Notes under the pieces: generated by a model | Seen by the model: only the letters and a program-made list of their open reading frames with translations | The model's database searches: none | What the model was told of the DNA's origin: nothing | Assembly (NCBI RefSeq): GCF_003584135.1 | Contig: NZ_QXFI01000026.1 | Location: forward strand, 310,001-374,000 | Origin: Flagellimonas pelagia | GTDB taxonomy: Bacteria; Bacteroidota; Bacteroidia; Flavobacteriales; Flavobacteriaceae | DNA: 64,000 bases | Direction of reading: 5' to 3' | Part shown: in pieces, positions 54,059 to 62,890 of the stretch | How positions within the stretch are numbered: the first letter of the stretch is position 1 | Layout of the letters: every line of letters starts with the position of its first letter | Made by a program: the position numbers and the translations under genes

Positions 54059-54950
54059 CTGTCTCCTTTAAGGGTATATACACTTCGGTTTTCCATTCCA
54101 ATTCGTCCCCTCCCATATTAGGATTGTTGTAAAAAACCTCTATGGGTTTTTCCTCTACTGGTATATTGTGTTCCTTGGCATAATCCAACAAATAGTACCA
54201 TGCCCTGTCCGAAGTGATGTAGTTACCATTGTAAATGGTCTTCAATGCGTTTTTTTGAAAAATACGCTTATAAGTGATACTGGGATGTTCCGGTAATTTT
54301 TCAGAACGTATAATGGGGTAACAAAAATTGTAGGAGAGACTATCTTTTTTTAAATCCCAGTCCAATACCTCAACAAACGGAGGACCGTTCAATTTTACGT
54401 CATTCTCGAACAAAATGGAATTCAAGAACGGGTAATTGGCCATGATTCCGGCCGCTTTTTGCTCTGGAGCGGTCTTTAAAAAGACACAGGCACAGAATGT
54501 GGTGAATGTTTCCGCTTGTTCTATTCCGGAAACCTTGAACTTTTTAAGATGGTCGTTTAAAAATTCATTGAACGAAATGAGCCTTTTTCTAGATCCCTTT
54601 TCAAAATTATTGTCGGGAAAGATTACATCCAATTTGTTTTGCAGGGAGTTTTCTTCATCCTTGATATTCACAGTAACCTTGCTCAACGAATCATGAACCT
54701 TGGTTATTTCCCAGTCGTAAAGATGTACCGAATCATTGGCAAAAATCTTTTGTGTGAAATGTGTTGGACTTTCAAATTCAACGGGAGCAAAACTGTCCAG
54801 CGTTCGGTTCCAGGCCTTTACACTTTCATAAATTGTTCCAGGGATAGTCCTTGCATTAAAGCTGACCTGATAATCCTGCGGCTTTAAAAAAAGGTACCAT
54901 ATCATGGAAACCAAAAAAAGCGCAACGATAATTGATAAAATCTTCCTCAT
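54051..54950 (-). CDS. Membrane-anchored GyrI-like/effector-binding protein
   Basis: 299-residue protein with one N-terminal membrane helix (MRKILSIIVALFLVSMIWYL), a middle domain resembling SRPBCC (about 25-150, with PGTIYESVKAWNRTLDSF) and a C-terminal GyrI/AraC effector-binding-like domain (about 160-299) ending in EWKTEVYIPLKE, the usual C-terminal pattern. It probably binds a small hydrophobic ligand. The start is ATG 54950; a TTG lies upstream. It overlaps the next gene by 8 bases and follows the haloperoxidase-like gene by 21. Confidence 0.8.
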   Translation of the reverse strand: MRKILSIIVALFLVSMIWYLFLKPQDYQVSFNARTIPGTIYESVKAWNRTLDSFAPVEFESPTHFTQKIFANDSVHLYDWEITKVHDSLSKVTVNIKDEENSLQNKLDVIFPDNNFEKGSRKRLISFNEFLNDHLKKFKVSGIEQAETFTTFCACVFLKTAPEQKAAGIMANYPFLNSILFENDVKLNGPPFVEVLDWDLKKDSLSYNFCYPIIRSEKLPEHPSITYKRIFQKNALKTIYNGNYITSDRAWYYLLDYAKEHNIPVEEKPIEVFYNNPNMGGDELEWKTEVYIPLKETDE

Positions 54951-54971
54951 ACCAAGGGGCAAAAATAAAGA

Positions 54972-56303
54972 TTAGCCCTTAGTCATGTCCAATTTGTCCA
55001 CAATAAATTTTCCTAGATCCCGTCCTTGTTTTACGCCTACCTCAATGGCGGCGCGGTAGTGGATACCCCCGTACATTCTACTGATGGCTGCCTCATCGGC
55101 CGCTTGTCTGAACGATTTAAAGGTTCTGATAGGAAGTCCATAGGGCAATTCAGTGTCGTCCTCAAAGGCGAAATCATCCCCAAAAACATCGGTAAGGGCC
55201 GTGGAAGCTGCTCCTGAGACCACACTGTGTCCACTGGTATATTCAGGGAATGGCGGTGTCTGAAGTACTGGTTCCCAACTGTCATCGATGTACTCGTTGA
55301 TTACCGTTTCCGGACGTATGAGGTTACTTCGGTATTTTTCATCCCAACAGCTAATGAAGGCATCTGCAATGGCAATGGAGGTTTTGGTATAGGCATAAAC
55401 AGTTCTGTCAAAATCCGCATTGGTGTTCCTGCATGCAATTTTGGTAATCCCGATCCAGTGTGCGCCAGGGGTTATTTTTTTAGTGGCGAACATCAGGTGG
55501 CCCCTTGTGACGGAAACGTACGGATTACAATCCCAAAATTGGGCAATGGCAATCTCATCGGATTTATCGCCTTTGCCGATCATGGATTTTTTTACCTCGT
55601 ACACTTCCATTACCTCCTTAAAAAATTGAGAGTCTTTGTCCAATGAAAAAGAGGGTGGGGGTATTGGTTTAAATTGTGCCGCAGAATCCAAGGCAAAGGG
55701 GCGAATCTTGCTCCAGTGCGGTTCTATGCCATTCATATAGGCGGGCGGAGTAGGCTGCCAACGAGTAGGATCTTCAGAATCTACTGTAAACTTTGGCATG
55801 GTGCGAGTTTCTTTATAGTTATCTTTGTTCATCCAAGCGGCAATATAATTGGCCACTTCCAAACCATATTCCTTGGAGGCATTGAACTCTGATTCGTTTT
55901 GGTTTGCCCAAACAGAATACAAGCTATCGCGATAATTTTCTAATCTTTCTTCGGAAAAAATAAGTCGCTTGCTCAAATCAATGTGCGCAATGAGGGCAGC
56001 TAGGTCATAATTGATGTTTTCCGAGTTTTTGGGGTCTGGAATACTTGTTAATTCGGTTACTTGGCCTGCCAAGGATTTATATTTATCATTTTTCTTTGCG
56101 ATGATTTCATAAGCTGCAATGTTGGGGTAAGCAAAGATCCTACTGGCCACGGGAGGAGAAAAGATGTCATGGATCATTATCTCGACGACTTGGTCCACGG
56201 ATTGATGGAATTCCTCAGCGGTGACTACAATGGGCTCTTCTTTCTTTTGACAGGATGTCAAAACCAATAATACGAATGCAATTAAACTTACTTTTACTTT
56301 CAT
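54972..56303 (-). CDS. Vanadium-haloperoxidase/PAP2-family lipoprotein
   Basis: 443-residue exported protein (lipobox LTSC, Cys 18). The PAP2/vanadium-haloperoxidase active site is complete: KYRSNLIRPET (KX6RP), FPEYTSGHSVVSGAAS (SGH) and SRMYGGIHYRAAIEVG (SRX5H), the residues that bind vanadate or phosphate. Sequence alone does not tell a haloperoxidase from an acid phosphatase; the long N-terminal helical part (30-300) resembles bacterial haloperoxidase-like proteins. The start is ATG 56303, since the frame above it is open without a signal peptide. It follows three FG-GAP lipoproteins in the operon by 10 bases. Confidence 0.9.
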   Translation of the reverse strand: MKVKVSLIAFVLLVLTSCQKKEEPIVVTAEEFHQSVDQVVEIMIHDIFSPPVASRIFAYPNIAAYEIIAKKNDKYKSLAGQVTELTSIPDPKNSENINYDLAALIAHIDLSKRLIFSEERLENYRDSLYSVWANQNESEFNASKEYGLEVANYIAAWMNKDNYKETRTMPKFTVDSEDPTRWQPTPPAYMNGIEPHWSKIRPFALDSAAQFKPIPPPSFSLDKDSQFFKEVMEVYEVKKSMIGKGDKSDEIAIAQFWDCNPYVSVTRGHLMFATKKITPGAHWIGITKIACRNTNADFDRTVYAYTKTSIAIADAFISCWDEKYRSNLIRPETVINEYIDDSWEPVLQTPPFPEYTSGHSVVSGAASTALTDVFGDDFAFEDDTELPYGLPIRTFKSFRQAADEAAISRMYGGIHYRAAIEVGVKQGRDLGKFIVDKLDMTKG

Positions 56304-56313
56304 GGCCTTTTGA

Positions 56314-59300
56314 TTAATTGATTTTATAGACTTGTGCTTTGTCATTATTGAATACGGCTAGTAGATATTTTTGTCCATCCAAGTTGATGGTCCTAAGATG
56401 GCGTAATGATTTTTTGGTAAAGTCCAGTCCCAGAACATTACCCAGAACAACTTCATTTTCATTTTTGAGCAATGCCCCTGGGAAGGAATCCAAACGTCCG
56501 TGATAGGGCTTCACGCCAAAATAATTTCCTCCTATCAAGGCTTCTGCGGTGCCGTCCCCGTCAAAATCATCCACAAGGAATGTCATGATCGGAGAGACCT
56601 GGAGTTCATTTTTAAAGGGAACGAATACATATTTCCCGTTGTCGTTTCTCAAATATCCGGATTGAAGGGTATTGACCTCCAACAACGTGGATTTTTTAAG
56701 GATATCATCTCCAAAGAGTTCTTGCATGGTCTTGCCTGCAAAAGACTTGTAACTGGTGTATTTCTTTTTAAGGAACACCAGTTGGGAAGCAAGACCGTCC
56801 AAGGTTTCCAACGGATAGTACTTTCCATTTTTTTCCATGGACGTGACCGTTTCAGTTTGCCCGTTTTTGTCAAAATCATTGAAATACAATTTCATGGGAT
56901 ACTCCTGTGATGCCTTGAATTTGGAATTGGTCCCCCAATTTCCTAGTAAGTAATCCATATCCCCATCTTGATCAATGTCAAAAGCTTCAATGGCCTCCCA
57001 CAGTCCTTTTAGGTTCAGGTCATTCATCAAAGTGAAACGATTCTTTTCATTTTTGAGGAACTTGGGTGACATCCATTCTCCAACCAATATAAGATCAGCG
57101 AAGCCATCGTTGTCAAAATCGCTCCAAAGGGCATCGGTCACCATTCCTTGGGAATGCTCTTCAAACCCTTTGAATATTCGGAAGGTGCCATCCACATTTT
57201 CCAAGATATAGGAGGTGGCCGGTGCGCCGAAACGTGAAGTAATGGTATGCCCTCCCACAAACACATCCAAATCGCCATCTTGGTCAAAATCAAAAGGACG
57301 CACAACAGAGGAATTTTGAAAGAATTTGGGAAGATCCAACGACACAAAAGTGGAATCTTGTTGGATGAAGCAATTGTCCACCAAGGCGTCCGATTTTCCA
57401 AAAAAGTCACCGCCTCCAGAGGTAATAAACAGGTCGTTTTTGCCATCCTTATTGAAATCCATTATGGTCGCTGAAATATTTTCCTTGATGGAATCTTTCT
57501 GGAGTGAAGGGTAATTGTGCTTTACAAAAGTAGAATCCTGTTGCAGGTAAATTTGTGACGGTTCAAATTTGGACCCACCAAAATAGATGTCCTCTTTCCC
57601 ATCCCGGTTCAAATCGCCAATAGCAAGTGCAGGACCTCTATCAGAAACTTGGTAAGGAATCAACTTTTCACGGTTAAAGTCGGTATAGTTGTCCTCCACA
57701 TGTGTAAAATCCAACCCCAAATTATTGGCAACTGGGCTGAAGAGTCTTTTTTGTGCTTTATGCAGTGAACGGTAATCAAAAGGCCTGGTGTTTTCTGGTT
57801 CCACGGTAAGCATTTGATTTACGGCAACATTTTTCAATACCTGATACGTCCTATCTGGCCATATGATCTTGATGGAATCTATTTTTTGGATGTTCCCATA
57901 TCCGAAATGGATCATCGGTTCAGAAGAGGCCTGAAATCCACGGGAGGGGAACAGTTCCTTAAACTGTAATCCGCCGTTTTGATAGGAATATACCTTGGTT
58001 CCGATGCCAAAAGTGTTCTTTTTGGTATACTTGAACTTTAGTTCAAGAAAGTTTCCTTTTTTGTTGGCCTTGTTGATGTACAGGGATGCCGGTTGGTTAA
58101 TGTTGTTGGTCACCAGGTCCATATCCCCATCCCCATCAAGGTCACCCATGGCGGTGGCGCCTGAAATGAGGGTGTCCTTGGTGATCCAATTGCCCGACAT
58201 GTCCTTAAAGTTCAAGTCCTCATTTCCTTGAAAAACGTAATTGTGCACATTGCCTGAGGGCATAAGATCCAGGGCCCTTTCATCCACCAATTTGGTATTA
58301 TCCAATTTTTTCTGGATTTGTTCGCTGGATACAAAGTTGATAAAATCCAAGTCGTTGGGTCTTTTGGGGATGCCATTGGAAATGAATACATCTTGATGGC
58401 CATCAAGATCGTAATCCGCAAAAAGGGCACTCCAGCTCCAATCTGTGGCAGCAATTCCACTCATCAGGGCCGTTTCCATGAAATTGCCATCCGGTTGGTT
58501 CACAAAGAGCATGTTCCTGGTAAATTGATAGTGGTACCCAAACCGATCTATCCGCATTTTTTGTGTTTGGATGTTGTCATCTCCTTCAGAGGATTTTAGT
58601 GCCACTTCATCTTCTGGGAGCATGTCCAAAGACATAAAATCAGGCCTGCCGTCATTGTTGATGTCGGCTACATCGTTCCCCATGGAGAACCTACTGGTGT
58701 GTCCAAAATATTTTCTGAGGCTTTCTGTAAAGGTTCCATTACCATTGTTTAAATAGTAATAGTCATCCTCGTGGAAGTCGTTGCCCACATAAATATCGGG
58801 ATATCCATCTTGGTTGAAATCGGCGATGGCCAATCCCAAACCATAACCGTTGATTCCACCATAAATACCAGCTTCTTCGCTTACATCTACAAATTTACCG
58901 TCATCGTTCCTCATGAGTTTGTCCCCGGTCTCATAACGACGTTCATATCTTAGGTCGAAGCGTCCAAATGAATTTTGGGTATGGACTGCGTGGTTGAGCA
59001 GGTATAGGTCCAAATCGCCATCCAAATCATAATCAAAAAAGGTGGCATTGGAACTATAGGAGTCAAAATCGAGCCCATATTTGGCGGCACTTTCGGTAAA
59101 GGTATTATCCCCATTGTTGATGTACAGTTCATTGAACCCATTGAACCCATTAATGCCCACTACGGCACACACATAAATGTCCAAAAGACCATCCCCGTTT
59201 ACATCCGCCATGGTAGTGCCCGTGTTCCAAGTACTGTTGCCTTCAATCCCTGCAGTACCGGAAATATCCTCAAACTTAAGGTCGCCCTTGTTCAGATACA

Positions 59301-59550
59301 ATTTGTTCTTTACCTGGTTGCCAGTAAAGAAAATATCAGGAAGACCATCGTTGTTGATGTCCCCAATGGAAACCCCGCCACCGTTGTAAAAGTAGAGATA
59401 GTCCAAAATACTGAGATCTTCCGTTGAGGTCAGTGTATTCGTGAATTCGATTCCCGTGTCTTTTGGTTTGGGGTTTTCAAAAAGGCTGCCCTCCTTTTTG
59501 CAGGAAACAAAAAGGACAAAAACAAGGATTATGGACAAAAACCTATTCAT
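56314..59550 (-). CDS. FG-GAP/VCBS-repeat ASPIC lipoprotein (first of three)
   Basis: 1078-residue surface lipoprotein (MNRFLSIILVFVLFVSCKK, lipobox VSC). At least 14 calcium-binding FG-GAP motifs of the DxDxDGxxD kind are visible (DINNDGLPDIFFTG, DVNGDGLLDIYV, DYDLDGDLDLYL, DLDGDGDMDLV, DFDQDGDLDVFVGG and others), forming two seven-blade propellers. Between them is an ASPIC/UnbV domain (GTKVYSYQNGGLQF to SIKIIWPD). The start is ATG 59550, which overlaps the previous gene by 8 bases. Such proteins may bind polysaccharide or cell-surface ligands; nothing here shows enzymatic activity. Confidence 0.93.
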   Translation of the reverse strand: MNRFLSIILVFVLFVSCKKEGSLFENPKPKDTGIEFTNTLTSTEDLSILDYLYFYNGGGVSIGDINNDGLPDIFFTGNQVKNKLYLNKGDLKFEDISGTAGIEGNSTWNTGTTMADVNGDGLLDIYVCAVVGINGFNGFNELYINNGDNTFTESAAKYGLDFDSYSSNATFFDYDLDGDLDLYLLNHAVHTQNSFGRFDLRYERRYETGDKLMRNDDGKFVDVSEEAGIYGGINGYGLGLAIADFNQDGYPDIYVGNDFHEDDYYYLNNGNGTFTESLRKYFGHTSRFSMGNDVADINNDGRPDFMSLDMLPEDEVALKSSEGDDNIQTQKMRIDRFGYHYQFTRNMLFVNQPDGNFMETALMSGIAATDWSWSALFADYDLDGHQDVFISNGIPKRPNDLDFINFVSSEQIQKKLDNTKLVDERALDLMPSGNVHNYVFQGNEDLNFKDMSGNWITKDTLISGATAMGDLDGDGDMDLVTNNINQPASLYINKANKKGNFLELKFKYTKKNTFGIGTKVYSYQNGGLQFKELFPSRGFQASSEPMIHFGYGNIQKIDSIKIIWPDRTYQVLKNVAVNQMLTVEPENTRPFDYRSLHKAQKRLFSPVANNLGLDFTHVEDNYTDFNREKLIPYQVSDRGPALAIGDLNRDGKEDIYFGGSKFEPSQIYLQQDSTFVKHNYPSLQKDSIKENISATIMDFNKDGKNDLFITSGGGDFFGKSDALVDNCFIQQDSTFVSLDLPKFFQNSSVVRPFDFDQDGDLDVFVGGHTITSRFGAPATSYILENVDGTFRIFKGFEEHSQGMVTDALWSDFDNDGFADLILVGEWMSPKFLKNEKNRFTLMNDLNLKGLWEAIEAFDIDQDGDMDYLLGNWGTNSKFKASQEYPMKLYFNDFDKNGQTETVTSMEKNGKYYPLETLDGLASQLVFLKKKYTSYKSFAGKTMQELFGDDILKKSTLLEVNTLQSGYLRNDNGKYVFVPFKNELQVSPIMTFLVDDFDGDGTAEALIGGNYFGVKPYHGRLDSFPGALLKNENEVVLGNVLGLDFTKKSLRHLRTINLDGQKYLLAVFNNDKAQVYKIN

Positions 59551-62500
59551 TGATGGCAAATATCTTAGGTTTATTGTTGTTGATCGCGGTAATGACAAAG
59601 GTCTTACCATTTTTGTCCTTGAATTGCTCAATATATTTTACCTCATCCCTGACCTTGAACCCACTGGTGCCATACTCCTGCCACGTAAAGCCCAATTTAC
59701 CATCCCCTAACAATAGATTGCCCTGGCTGGCATCCAATCTGGAAAATTGTGGTTTGAACTCAAAATTATTGCCTGCCATGATCAGGTCTAGATTTCCATC
59801 ATGGTTCACATCGGTACACGTAATGTCGCAAATGCACGAAAGTTGCACCCTAGGCGGCAAGTTTTGGATTCGGAACTTGCCCCCTCCTTCATTGATGGCG
59901 ATTACCGAGGCAGAAGTCTCCACTTTTTTCACGATGGACTTTGCCAGTACATCTTCCGGGAAGAGTTGGTGAATGGTTCGATTTGCATAGTCAGAAGCTT
60001 TCAAGTTCTGTTTTTTGAGTGCCGGTAATTGTTCCGTAAGCTCTCTTTTTTGATGGATGGGATAATCGCCACCATTTTCTTGTAGGGTAACGATCTGTTC
60101 TATGGTGCCGTTGTTGTCGTAGTCATTGATCCACATTTTCATGGGGGCATATTCGGTGGGTTTGTAATGTAGGTTCAACCCTTGATTGCCCAAAATCAGA
60201 TCTTGATCTCCATCGCCATCCAAATCGGCAGCTTCCACAGTGTTCCACCATCCGTATAAACTATCCAGTGAACTGGACATTTTTGTCAATCTTCTGCCTG
60301 TGTTCTTATAAATTTTTGGGGTGTCCCACTCTGCCGTTACAATAAGATCTTTTTTATTATCACCATCAATATCTACCCATTTGGAATCGGTTACCATGCC
60401 TGCGTCTTTGAGGTCATACCCCAAACGTTCGGTTACATTGGTAAAAGTGCCATCTCCCATATTCTCCAGAAATAGATGGTCGGGAGACAAGCCATACACA
60501 CCTACCACACTGCGTGATCCGATAAACACATCCATGTCACCATCACCATCAAAATCGTAAGGGGCAATAGTGGAAATATTCTTGAAAGTGGAAGGTAACT
60601 CATTTGGGGATTTGGTGAAATTTCCTTTGCCATCGTTCAAGTATAGACGAGCCCTATAAGTTCGTTGTTCCCCAACATTGTTGCCTCCAGAGCCAACCAT
60701 CAGATCTTGGTCCCCGTCACCATCGGCATCGAAAAATGCAGCGGCTACGTCCTCAAACTCTTTGTCATTTTCAAACACATCCAATTTCTTTTGGGCCACT
60801 TTTCCATTGCCGGAATGGATGTACAGGGCACCCGCTTGGCCACTGGCCCCACCAATGTAAAAATCCTCGTTACCGTCTCCATTGACATCAGCCACAGCAA
60901 GTGAAGGCCCTTCTTGCGACAATTTTTCATAAATAAGGCCCTCGTAATCAAAATCATTGTAATTGTCCTCTTTGTGAGTTACAAAACTATTGGTGTCCAA
61001 CTCGTTCAAGTAGGATTTTTTGGACTCTTCTTTTGGAAGCTTGTAGGTTTCCTTTGCATTGGCATGATTAAAAGTGATGACTTGGTTGGAAGGAATGTTT
61101 TCCATTTTTTCGGTAAGGTCGTCTGGCCATACCACCCTGATGGAATCCAATTTTTCGGTTTTGCCCAGACCAATGGTCATTTCATATCCCATAGAAGACT
61201 GGAACCCACGGGATGGGATCAGTTCTTGGTTCACAATATTGCCATCAAAATAGAATTTGGCCAATGCACCGACCGCAAAAGCATTGGTTTTGGGTCCTTT
61301 GAACTTCAACTGAATAAAGTTGTTGTGTAACTGTGTGTCAGCATTGTTCTTATATACAAAGGCGGGCGTGTTCACATTGTTGATGACGAGATCCAGGTCG
61401 CCATCATTGTCCAAATCGGCATATGCCGCCCCATTGGATCGGGAGGGGAGGTCAAAGCCCCATTCCTTGTTGGCATTTTTGAACGAGATGTCCCCATTGT
61501 TTTTATAGGCATAATTGGGTTGGGGTTTAACAGGCATTTTACTGATAATGGAATCAATGGATTCCTTTTTGCCTGTCAAAGCCATTTTTTGCACGATTTC
61601 GTTTGCAAAAAAGTCAACAAAGTCCAAATCCGTAAGGTCGTGGTTAATCCCGTTGGTGATGAATATGTCTTTCAGTCCATCATTGTCCATATCAAAGATC
61701 AGTCCTGCCCAACTCCAGTCCGTGGCGTCGATACCACTGTAATAGGCAATCTCAGAGAAGGTGCCATTGCCATTGTTAAGCTGAAGGGTATTCTGAATAT
61801 ATTGCTGCCCGAAATCTTTACTTTGTTTTAGATTAAAAACATTGTATCCTTCAAATTCCATGACTGATTTCACCCTGTTCTCCTTCTCGGGAAGCATATC
61901 GGTGATAAAGATATCATTGTGCCCATCATTGTTGATGTCGGCTACATCGATTCCCATTGCGGAAAGGCTCAGGTGGGAAGTCCAATCCTTGATTTCTTCC
62001 TTGAATGTTCCGTCTTTTTGATTGATGTAGAGATAATCCCGTTCATAAAAATCGTTCGAAACGTAAATGTCAGGATAGAGGTCACCATTGAAATCTGTCA
62101 CCAAAACTCCAAGACCAAAACCAATAAGACTACCGTAGATTCCGGCTTCTTCACTGACATCCACAAATTTGCCATTATCGTTTCTTAAAAGCATATCTCC
62201 CACTCCCTTGAAGATATCTGGAACCCCTTCCCAATCTTGGGCCCTAACGTCTCGCTGTTCGGCATAACCAAGGCTACTTACCGGAATATTGCTATTGTTC
62301 AGGATGTAAGCGTCCAAATCCCCATCCTTGTCATAATCAAAAAAGGAGGCATGAGTGGTAAACCCGGTTTTGGCGAGATTGTATTCCTCCGCTTTTTCGG
62401 TAAAGGTGAGGTCCCCATTGTTGATGTAAAGGTCATTGTCATGGTTATTGCCTTCCATGTTACCGGCATTACAGACATAAATGTCCAAAAGGCCATCTTG

Positions 62501-62890
62501 GTTTATATCCACCATGACCACACCAGTGGACCATGGTTTGTTTCCCGTTACCCCCGCACTTTCGGAAATGTCCTCAAACTGGAAGTTGCCCTTGTTCAAG
62601 TAGAGCCGGTTGGCCACCATGTTCCCGGTCAGATAGATGTCCTGAAGGCCATCATTGTTGATATCACCAATGGCCACACCGCCACCATTGTAAAAGTTTC
62701 TGTATTTGAAAATATTGAAATTCTTTTGGTTTTCTACCTTGTTTACGAAGGTCACACCGGTTTCTTCCGGGGTCAACAGGGTATAGAGCGTTTCGGTTTG
62801 CTCTTCTTGGGTCTCTTGGTCAGCCTCCTTGTTTTTGCATGCCAGGGAGAGTATCATCAAAAGGCATGGAACGGCATATCTCAGTTTCAT
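59543..62890 (-). CDS. FG-GAP/VCBS-repeat ASPIC lipoprotein (second)
   Basis: 1115-residue paralogue of the neighbouring gene, with lipobox LAC (MKLRYAVPCLLMILSLACK). About 14 calcium loops (DINNDGLQDIYLTG, DYDKDGDLDAYI, DMDNDGLKDIFITN, DADGDGDQDLMVGS, DFDGDGDMDVFIGS, DLDGDGDQDLILGN) and an ASPIC/UnbV domain (YFDGNIVNQELIPSRGFQSS, DSIRVVWPDD). One loop reads DFNGDLYPD and another DIDGDNKKD, so those sites may bind calcium weakly. The ATG directly follows the stop of the upstream gene (TAG-ATG on the minus strand), a sign of coupled translation. Confidence 0.93.
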   Translation of the reverse strand: MKLRYAVPCLLMILSLACKNKEADQETQEEQTETLYTLLTPEETGVTFVNKVENQKNFNIFKYRNFYNGGGVAIGDINNDGLQDIYLTGNMVANRLYLNKGNFQFEDISESAGVTGNKPWSTGVVMVDINQDGLLDIYVCNAGNMEGNNHDNDLYINNGDLTFTEKAEEYNLAKTGFTTHASFFDYDKDGDLDAYILNNSNIPVSSLGYAEQRDVRAQDWEGVPDIFKGVGDMLLRNDNGKFVDVSEEAGIYGSLIGFGLGVLVTDFNGDLYPDIYVSNDFYERDYLYINQKDGTFKEEIKDWTSHLSLSAMGIDVADINNDGHNDIFITDMLPEKENRVKSVMEFEGYNVFNLKQSKDFGQQYIQNTLQLNNGNGTFSEIAYYSGIDATDWSWAGLIFDMDNDGLKDIFITNGINHDLTDLDFVDFFANEIVQKMALTGKKESIDSIISKMPVKPQPNYAYKNNGDISFKNANKEWGFDLPSRSNGAAYADLDNDGDLDLVINNVNTPAFVYKNNADTQLHNNFIQLKFKGPKTNAFAVGALAKFYFDGNIVNQELIPSRGFQSSMGYEMTIGLGKTEKLDSIRVVWPDDLTEKMENIPSNQVITFNHANAKETYKLPKEESKKSYLNELDTNSFVTHKEDNYNDFDYEGLIYEKLSQEGPSLAVADVNGDGNEDFYIGGASGQAGALYIHSGNGKVAQKKLDVFENDKEFEDVAAAFFDADGDGDQDLMVGSGGNNVGEQRTYRARLYLNDGKGNFTKSPNELPSTFKNISTIAPYDFDGDGDMDVFIGSRSVVGVYGLSPDHLFLENMGDGTFTNVTERLGYDLKDAGMVTDSKWVDIDGDNKKDLIVTAEWDTPKIYKNTGRRLTKMSSSLDSLYGWWNTVEAADLDGDGDQDLILGNQGLNLHYKPTEYAPMKMWINDYDNNGTIEQIVTLQENGGDYPIHQKRELTEQLPALKKQNLKASDYANRTIHQLFPEDVLAKSIVKKVETSASVIAINEGGGKFRIQNLPPRVQLSCICDITCTDVNHDGNLDLIMAGNNFEFKPQFSRLDASQGNLLLGDGKLGFTWQEYGTSGFKVRDEVKYIEQFKDKNGKTFVITAINNNKPKIFAINE